NCBI GenBank assembly: GCA_964555935.1
Contig: CAZKUN010000050.1
Location: 1 to 43,815, forward strand
DNA: 43,815 nt
Reading direction: 5' to 3'
Origin: CAZKUN01 sp964555935
GTDB taxonomy: Bacteria; Armatimonadota; Zipacnadia; Zipacnadales; VGFC01
Shown here: one piece after another, positions 8,076-13,882 of the stretch
How the letters are laid out: each line of letters begins with the position of its first letter
How positions within the stretch are numbered: the stretch's first letter is position 1
Position numbers and translations under genes: made by a program
The notes under the pieces: model-generated
The model's database searches: none
The model's input: only the letters and a program-made list of their open reading frames with translations
Told to the model about the DNA's origin: nothing

Positions 8076-9157
8076 TCGCGGCGCTGTTGATCGCAGGCAC
8101 GCTTTCCTGGGCCGCGCCGTTTCAGCATCGCCTCGCCGCGGATGTCGAAGTCGTCCTTCCCGCTCGCGCACATGGGTTGGCCTATTTCCCTGACGAACAC
8201 ATCACGCTGCTCCAACGCGCGCCCGAGATTCGCCTGCTCCTCGTCGCGGGCACATCAACGTACCTGCTCTCCGGTTCTGACATGTTCTCGTTGTCGCCCG
8301 TCGCCCAGGTCCTCGCGCCCGGCGAGCCAGGTTCATTTGACAATGGCTACGCCGGCATCTTCGGCGCGTTCCAGCCACCAGAATCTCAGAACGTGTTCGC
8401 GCTCTATCATGCTGAGGACCAGGAGCAGATGCCGACGTTTGAGAACGGCGTCCCTGGCTACTTCGCCTCGGTTGGCATGGCGGTCTCGCGCGACGGCGGC
8501 CTCACCTTCGGTAAGCTCGGACCTGTCATTACCGGCAGCCTGCCCAAAGCGGCCGATGGGCGTCCCGATCAGGGCGTGGGGGAGGGGTCCTTGCTCGTCG
8601 ATGCCTCTGGGGAGTACCTCTACTGCTACTACTCCGACCATTCACGCGTTGACCGGCGTGGTGTGCAGATCTGCCTCGCCCGGTGTCTCGCGCGTGACGT
8701 CGCCAAACCAGACGCCTGGCGCAAGTACTTCGATGGGGGGTTCTCAGAGCCCGGCGTCGGCGGCCGCGATAGTCCACTCATGTCCGAGCCGCCCGTCACC
8801 GGCGATGGCTTCATCCCACACGTGGTCTACGTCGAGGAGGCCCACCGCTACATCATGACCTTCTGCCGCGTCTACTACGCCGATCTCGCCCCGTGGCAGG
8901 CCACTGAATCCGGCATCTGGGTGGCCGTCTCGGGCGATGGCATCCACTGGGACGAGCCGGTCCAGCTGCTCCCTGGTATCCCGCTTCCGCGTCCAGGCGA
9001 GGAGCTATCGTGGCATCCGTCCTTTGTCATCGATTCTGTCTCTGAGAACCGGATCTCCGGTCATCTCTACTACGCCTACACCGAGTCATGGGGCTGGGCC
9101 GAACCTCAGAAGCCCCATTACCTCGTCCGCCGCGCGCTCAGCGTCTCTGTCCCGTAG
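8072..9157 (+). CDS. Exported beta-propeller glycosidase-like protein
   Basis: A 361-residue exported protein with a signal peptide at residues 1-15 (MIAALLIAGTLSWAA). The remainder looks like a five-bladed propeller. It has blade-like repeats (GYAGIFGAFQPPES, MAVSRDGGLTFGKLGPVI, IWVAVSGDGIHWDEPVQLL) and the segment GVGEGSLLVDASGEYLYCYYSDH, patterns shared with GH43/GH68-clan and BNR-type proteins. I cannot name the catalytic triad with confidence, so the reaction is open. Its AVSRDGGLTF..KLG segment resembles AISRDVGVTWEKLG in the protein at 12400-13797, which suggests paralogy. Its ATG overlaps the stop of the preceding sensor kinase, tying its expression to that kinase. It ends nine bases from the convergent gene on the other strand. 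Confidence 0.75.
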   Translation: MIAALLIAGTLSWAAPFQHRLAADVEVVLPARAHGLAYFPDEHITLLQRAPEIRLLLVAGTSTYLLSGSDMFSLSPVAQVLAPGEPGSFDNGYAGIFGAFQPPESQNVFALYHAEDQEQMPTFENGVPGYFASVGMAVSRDGGLTFGKLGPVITGSLPKAADGRPDQGVGEGSLLVDASGEYLYCYYSDHSRVDRRGVQICLARCLARDVAKPDAWRKYFDGGFSEPGVGGRDSPLMSEPPVTGDGFIPHVVYVEEAHRYIMTFCRVYYADLAPWQATESGIWVAVSGDGIHWDEPVQLLPGIPLPRPGEELSWHPSFVIDSVSENRISGHLYYAYTESWGWAEPQKPHYLVRRALSVSVP

Positions 9158-9159
9158 AG

Positions 9160-9175
9160 GCGCGATTCATCGCGC
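9160..9175. terminator. Hairpin at convergent gene junction
   Basis: GCGCGA and TCGCGC form a six-pair stem around a TTCA loop, in the nine-base space between convergent stop codons and running into the - strand stop. No T-run follows on either strand, so it is a candidate bidirectional stop or 3'-end protecting structure rather than a classic intrinsic terminator. Confidence 0.35.
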
Positions 9176-10948
9176 TCGCGCTGTCTCCACCAGGTACAAC
9201 TGCCGCCCTTCGCCGCCATGGGTGGAATCGATGATGGCATAGCTTCCGTCATGCCCGACCCTCGGATGTAGATCGCACCGCCACTCGCCGGCATACTCCT
9301 TCGGCTGAGCGAACCTCCCGAGCACCCTCACGCGCTGCGTCGGGATGTGCAGCAGGTATAGTATCTGCTCCCGCGCTTTCCCCGTCGGGTACGTGTCGGT
9401 CATCAGCCACTCGTTCCCCGGCAGATAGCTCTGGTGTCCATTCGGCGCTTCCCAGATCGTCTCTTCGTCGCCGCTTCCATCGTCCCTGTAGAGCCGGTAC
9501 GCTCCCCGGTGTATCAGAATATGCTCGGGGTCACGCCACGTGAAGTGACTCACTCCCGGCTTGTCCGTCACGAGCCTGATGTCCGTCCCATCCGCCGCTG
9601 CCGTCAGCATCCGCGTCTGAAAACCCCTGCCCTCGCCTGGCCTCCATCGGTGCAGGAACAGGAAGCGCTCGCCGTTGGGACTCCATTGGATGTGGTTGAA
9701 GTAGTGCTTGTCGCCCGGTTTCGGATTCGCGTAGGGGATCTTCGCGATGTCGGCAATCGAGAACAGTTCCGTCCGCTCCCCCGTGTCGAGGTCCAGGAGG
9801 TACAGTCCCGAATCATCGGGCGCGAGCACGTCTCGATTCACGTCATCCACGCCGCCATATCCATACCCCGGGCGCATGTGATTGACCCGCGCGAAGTCCA
9901 CGCCGAGGGCGAGCTTCCCCTCCGGGTGGACGTGGTAGATCGCGTGCGGCAGCGTCCTCACTCGTCGACTCTTCACGCTCAGAACTCGCGTTACGATCCG
10001 CCCGTCCTCGCGGTCGTTCCAGAGCGCCTCATCCGGGTGTCCAGGCCGCCATTGCAGCATGCACCCCTGCTGCCAGCACCACGCGCGCGTCTCGCCCAGC
10101 TCAATCCATCGGTCGCCATCAGCCAGGTCCACCATGCCAATGCCGATCACATCCTCGGCCGTCGGGCTGCGCCCCTCGAAGTCCACCTCCATGCTCAGCG
10201 CATAGCGTCCGCTCGCGTCGACCTGCATCTTGTCGTAGTAGCTGAACCAGTGGTGCTTTGGCCCGCGCGTGATCTGCCGGACCTTCGCCATCGGGCCGCC
10301 GTGCCTCGCGACCGCCTCCGTGAAAGTCACGTGTTCCTCCCCCGGCCACTGCGTCAGGCTGCGGTCGCTTGTCCAGCGCTTGATCTCCTTCTCGCTGAGC
10401 GCGCGGTGCCATATCTCCGCCCGACTGAACTCCGCGTCGATCTTCATGGCACCCGGCGGTCTCGCCCCCAAGATGGCCGGTGCCTTGCTCGCGTGTAGGG
10501 GGCCGGGCACGCCGGATGTAAGCTCGCCGGCGCGCCAACCGTTGACGCGCAGCGCCATCCGCGCGTTCGGTTCGAACGCTCCGACGACCGTGTACGGCAC
10601 GTCTGCCTTCAGCGTCCGCGTGCCGAACAGTTCCTTCGCGCCCGCGTCGTACTTGCCGCTCTCGCTGATCGAGAGGTACGGTCGCCCTTGGTCCGTGATC
10701 CCGATCTCCCACGACCGCCCGCCGTCGGTCGTCTCCCACCGGCTGGCAAGCGGCTTCTTCTCTCGCGGTTCGCTGGTCAGCGTGAACACGACGCCTAGCG
10801 TGAACGCGCCATCGGGCCGCCACGCCATGGCATCGAACTCGTCTAACTGAACGGTCTCGCCGTCTGTCCACACGCACTCAGAGGGATACTGCGCCGAGGT
10901 CACTGCACCGATCATCACGAGCGCCACAACTGCCGCCGCGCGCATCAT
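9167..10948 (-). CDS. Exported LamG-like plus TolB/PL22-like propeller protein
   Basis: A 593-residue exported protein. The signal peptide is residues 1-19 (MMRAAAVVALVMIGAVTSAQ). Residues about 25-185 form a concanavalin/LamG-like binding domain (FTLGVVFTL, LKADVPYTVVGAF, RMALRVNGWRAGEL, FSRAEIWHRALSEKEI). Residues about 200-593 form a TolB-like propeller with His-containing motifs (YFNHIQWSPNGERFLFLH, VSHFTWRDPEHILIHRG, NGHQSYLPG, LHPRVGHDG). This layout recalls oligogalacturonate lyases of family PL22, which bind Mn2+ through His and Gln side chains. That resemblance is from memory of motifs and is unproven. The start at 10948 has GGGGG five bases upstream; an ATG at 10960 has no site. It follows the PocR kinase on the same strand at a distance of 76 bases. 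Confidence 0.75.
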   Translation of the reverse strand: MMRAAAVVALVMIGAVTSAQYPSECVWTDGETVQLDEFDAMAWRPDGAFTLGVVFTLTSEPREKKPLASRWETTDGGRSWEIGITDQGRPYLSISESGKYDAGAKELFGTRTLKADVPYTVVGAFEPNARMALRVNGWRAGELTSGVPGPLHASKAPAILGARPPGAMKIDAEFSRAEIWHRALSEKEIKRWTSDRSLTQWPGEEHVTFTEAVARHGGPMAKVRQITRGPKHHWFSYYDKMQVDASGRYALSMEVDFEGRSPTAEDVIGIGMVDLADGDRWIELGETRAWCWQQGCMLQWRPGHPDEALWNDREDGRIVTRVLSVKSRRVRTLPHAIYHVHPEGKLALGVDFARVNHMRPGYGYGGVDDVNRDVLAPDDSGLYLLDLDTGERTELFSIADIAKIPYANPKPGDKHYFNHIQWSPNGERFLFLHRWRPGEGRGFQTRMLTAAADGTDIRLVTDKPGVSHFTWRDPEHILIHRGAYRLYRDDGSGDEETIWEAPNGHQSYLPGNEWLMTDTYPTGKAREQILYLLHIPTQRVRVLGRFAQPKEYAGEWRCDLHPRVGHDGSYAIIDSTHGGEGRQLYLVETARAR

Positions 10949-10967
10949 CACCGCCCCCATTTGCTGG

Positions 10968-11019
10968 TACTGTCGTCGATGTTCTTCGCCGTCTTCGCGT
11001 CTTCCCGCTTTCGTTTCGC
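10968..11019 (-). promoter_or_regulatory. Bipartite upstream motif, copy 2 (GCGAAACGAA ... CGACAGTA)
   Basis: GCGAAACGAA (11010-11019) and CGACAGTA (10968-10975), read on the - strand, lie between the PocR kinase stop and the LamG/TolB-like gene. They repeat the pair seen upstream of the sialidase. This hints that the gene has its own promoter or regulator site rather than only read-through from the kinase gene. Confidence 0.35.
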
Positions 11020-11024
11020 TGTCG

Positions 11025-12269
11025 TCAGCTCGGCACCAGCACGGAGAACGTGCTCCCCTTGCCAACCTCGCTCTCGACCCAGATCCGGCCGCCATGCGCC
11101 TCCGCCACCATCTTGCAGAAGGTGAGCCCAAGTCCCGTCGAGTGCTTGCGGCCCTCTTCTCGGGTCTGAGCCTGCCCGAACTTCTCAAAGATCCGCGCCT
11201 GATCCTCGGGCGGGATTCCGGGGCCGTTGTCCGTGACGCTGATCAGCACGCCCTCGTCCGTTGGCGCCACGGAGAGCTTGACCTCTCCGCCCGCCTGCGT
11301 GAACTTCAGCGCGTTGCCCAGGAGGTTCACCATGACCCGCCGCAGCAACTCGCCATCGGCTGTCATCGGCGACAGTTCGTCCGCAACCTCCGCCGTGACC
11401 ACGTGCTCATACTCCGTCGCGAGACCTTGCACCAGCTCGATCGCCGTCTCCGCAGTCTGGCCGAGGTCCACTTCGCCTAGTTCCAGGTCCAGCTCGCCGC
11501 TCTCCATCTTGTTGATGTCCAGCAACGTGTTGACCATCTCCAGCAACTGCTCGGAGGACGACAGCGCCATCGGCACGAGCATCTCGGCCATCTCGTCATC
11601 GTAATCCGTGTCCACCAGAGTCTGGAGGCTCCCGATCATGCTGGTCAGCGGCGTCCGCAGATCGTGGACGATCATGGCCACGAGGGAGTCGCGAAGCTCC
11701 TCTAGCGCGAGCACCTGATCCGCCCGGAGCGTGTCATACGCAGCGCTGGTCACGAGGCCCGCCAGCACCTCGACGAACTGGGCCATCGCCTCCAGGCGCT
11801 CCTCGGTCATCACCCTGGCCGACCGCGCGACCATCTCGCCGGTCTCTGGGGGCATCCCCTTCTGCTCCGCGAGTTTCCGAAACGCGTCGACGCTCGGCTC
11901 CTTCGTCAGCGTTCGCGGAAAGACCACGTAACCGAGCGTCTGGCCCTCGACCACCACGGGCACGCTTCGATCCCGGAACACCCCGCACCGGTGACAGTAC
12001 GCCTCACCCTCGACATGTTCATCATGCAGGGCCTTCTCAAGCTCCCGCTCGGGGATATCCCACTTCTCCCTGCGCAGGCATAGCGTCTGCGCTCCCTGAG
12101 GCCGCACGAGCGATCCGCAGTACGCCATTGGGCTCGCCAGCTCCGTCAGAGGCACGCCGTCCAGGTCGGTCATCGCCAGAGGCACGCCGGTTATCGCCTC
12201 GAAGCAAGACAACAGCCGGTCGCGCGTCTCCGCCGACACGAGATCCGCGAGTTTCAGTTCATCGGACAA
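11025..12269 (-). CDS. PocR-domain sensor histidine kinase
   Basis: A 414-residue soluble kinase. Residues about 8-175 form a PocR ligand-binding domain: LLSCFEAITGVPLAMTDLDG, a Cys-rich segment with YCGS, TLCLRREKW and YCHRCGVFRDRSVPVVVEG, then GYVVFPR. PocR-type domains are known to sense small organic molecules such as propanediol and often carry conserved Cys. The HisKA helix has H202 in MIVHDLRTPLTSMIGS. The HATPase shows N in LLGNALKFT, DNGPGIPPEDQARIFEKFGQ and GLGLTFCKMVAEAHGG. No membrane segment or receiver domain is present. The start is TTG at 12269, eight bases after GGGAGG. It diverges from the propeller gene at 12400 and precedes the LamG/TolB-like gene on its own strand. The cognate regulator is not in the window. 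Confidence 0.92.
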   Translation of the reverse strand: MSDELKLADLVSAETRDRLLSCFEAITGVPLAMTDLDGVPLTELASPMAYCGSLVRPQGAQTLCLRREKWDIPERELEKALHDEHVEGEAYCHRCGVFRDRSVPVVVEGQTLGYVVFPRTLTKEPSVDAFRKLAEQKGMPPETGEMVARSARVMTEERLEAMAQFVEVLAGLVTSAAYDTLRADQVLALEELRDSLVAMIVHDLRTPLTSMIGSLQTLVDTDYDDEMAEMLVPMALSSSEQLLEMVNTLLDINKMESGELDLELGEVDLGQTAETAIELVQGLATEYEHVVTAEVADELSPMTADGELLRRVMVNLLGNALKFTQAGGEVKLSVAPTDEGVLISVTDNGPGIPPEDQARIFEKFGQAQTREEGRKHSTGLGLTFCKMVAEAHGGRIWVESEVGKGSTFSVLVPS

Positions 12270-12277
12270 AGTGGCGT

Positions 12278-12283
12278 CCTCCC
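12278..12283 (-). promoter_or_regulatory. GGGAGG ribosome-binding site deciding a TTG start
   Basis: On the - strand GGGAGG lies eight bases before TTG at 12269. Starting there gives MSDELKLADLV, just ahead of the PocR domain. No in-frame ATG exists before the domain. Confidence 0.65.
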
Positions 12284-12399
12284 ATACATCCCTAGCTTCG
12301 CGGCACAGGCAGCGCCTCGCCGCTTCTTCTCCCCAGCGCTCGGGAGTCCCTGTTTACCTCCCCAAGGTCTCCGCCCATCTTCGACCGAACACTACTCTC

Positions 12400-13797
12400 A
12401 TGAACCTCGCGCTCCCTCTTATGGCTCTCGCCTCCATCTGCGTCGCTGACGAAGGCGCGCTCTTCGTCGCCGACGGTTCTCTCTTCTCCGGCCGCGCCGA
12501 TGGCAGCGTGACGCTCCTCGTCGAGCAGCTCCAGGGGGATGCCTTCACGCAGATCGATTCCGTCTCCGTTGAAGCCGATCTCGACGAGCCTCCAGCCGCT
12601 CACGCCCGCTTCCGCGGCGAGCCGGGGCCGTTCTTCGCCTGGCGCCCGGATGCGCTTCCCACGGGCACGATTCGCGTCACCGCAATGTCGGGTGACACGG
12701 TCATCGGCCGCGCCGCCCGCGTCCCATTTCGCGACTGGGACGTTTGGGCGCTGTTCATCGGCCCTGTCTTCGGCGAGCCCGGCCATTACGAGTCCTACCC
12801 CACCGCCATGGTCGAGGAGAATGGCGCCTGTCGCATGTGGATCGGCGGCTCGTGGGCGGGCGATGCGATCTTCGGCGCGACCGGGATTACGCCTTACGAT
12901 TGGTCATACATCGAGGGCACTGACATGCGCGGGCCCGATGGCATTCCTCACCATCCTGTTCTCGCACCCACGCGCGCCGCCGGCGATTCGCCGAAGCTCT
13001 TCGGCTATGCCCACGGTCGGTACTCCGCCACCGATCCCGACGCAGGCGAGGACGCTCTCCACGCGGCCGACCCCTCCGTCGTCCGCGTCCCGCCCCGCGC
13101 CGCCGGCGAGCGCCCGCACTACCTCATGTACTATACGGGCCACGGCGGCGATGATGATCAGGACTCCAACGATGTCTTCTGCGCAATCTCTCGCGACGTG
13201 GGAGTGACGTGGGAGAAACTCGGCATCGCAATTCCGCCGCTCAAGCCGCGCAAGGACACCTATGGTTCAGGCCAGTCGAGCGTCGTCTTGCGCGATCACG
13301 ATGGCAACGGCGACCTCGATCTCGTCCACTTCTTCACTGACACCACGGTCGGCCAGCCGTGTCTCGCGCTCGGCGATCCTTACGCCGACCCGCTCGCCTT
13401 CACCCGCGTCACCGAGTCGGGCGCGCTCCAGAACCTCGGCAACTATACCTGGGACATGAAGTGGTCCGATGCGATGGACTCGTACGTCGGGGTCGTCGCG
13501 ATCAACGGTCCGCCCGGGCGGCTCATCATCGCCTCGTCCGCCGACGGTCTCGATTGGGCGGGAGGCCAGGCCAGCATCCCGCTTGAGTGGATCTGTGATG
13601 ATCCGGGCCAGCTCTCGTGCAACAACGGCGGCCTCCTCGGAACGCCCGAGGGCCACTTCGTCGCCGATTCGTTGTCGGATGATCAGAGCGCCGCGTGGAG
13701 CGTCTTCTACTACGGCGGCGGCGAAGCCATGCAGTGGGACGGCGGCGGCAACTCGTGGGACATCGCCGCCATCGAACTCTCGTGGCGACGCCAGTGA
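12400..13797 (+). CDS. Exported propeller protein, glycosidase-like, function unknown
   Basis: A 465-residue exported protein. The signal peptide is about residues 1-15 (MNLALPLMALASICVA). A beta-rich segment (about 20-105, VTLLVEQLQGDAF, GTIRVTAMSGDTVIG) precedes a propeller-like region with FIGPVFGEPGHYESYPTAM, GACRMWIGGSWAGDAIF, YLMYYTGHGGDDDQDSND, AISRDVGVTWEKLGIAI and DHDGNGDLDLVHFF. The last resembles an FG-GAP/EF-hand-like calcium loop. The ATG at 12400 begins the signal peptide, although no strong Shine-Dalgarno precedes it; the frame is open further upstream but without signal features. It shares a blade pattern with the protein at 8072-9157. It is followed 85 bases later by the GH-A glycosidase, with a strong hairpin between them. 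A GH43-type or BNR-type glycan-active role is inferred. Confidence 0.75.
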   Translation: MNLALPLMALASICVADEGALFVADGSLFSGRADGSVTLLVEQLQGDAFTQIDSVSVEADLDEPPAAHARFRGEPGPFFAWRPDALPTGTIRVTAMSGDTVIGRAARVPFRDWDVWALFIGPVFGEPGHYESYPTAMVEENGACRMWIGGSWAGDAIFGATGITPYDWSYIEGTDMRGPDGIPHHPVLAPTRAAGDSPKLFGYAHGRYSATDPDAGEDALHAADPSVVRVPPRAAGERPHYLMYYTGHGGDDDQDSNDVFCAISRDVGVTWEKLGIAIPPLKPRKDTYGSGQSSVVLRDHDGNGDLDLVHFFTDTTVGQPCLALGDPYADPLAFTRVTESGALQNLGNYTWDMKWSDAMDSYVGVVAINGPPGRLIIASSADGLDWAGGQASIPLEWICDDPGQLSCNNGGLLGTPEGHFVADSLSDDQSAAWSVFYYGGGEAMQWDGGGNSWDIAAIELSWRRQ

Positions 13798-13835
13798 CGC
13801 GACTGTCCTGGCCCGTGTCGTTCATATCCGCGCAG

Positions 13836-13856
13836 CGACGGGCCGGGGGCCCGTCG
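13836..13856. terminator. Perfect 9-bp hairpin between two + strand genes
   Basis: CGACGGGCC, a GGG loop and GGCCCGTCG form a perfect, very GC-rich stem, 38 bases after one stop and 26 bases before the next start. There is no T-run. It may act as a partial terminator or attenuator, or as a block to 3' exonucleases that sets different transcript levels for the two genes. Confidence 0.5.
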
Positions 13857-13882
13857 AATGCCGTCCGCCTGGGACTGCTCTA

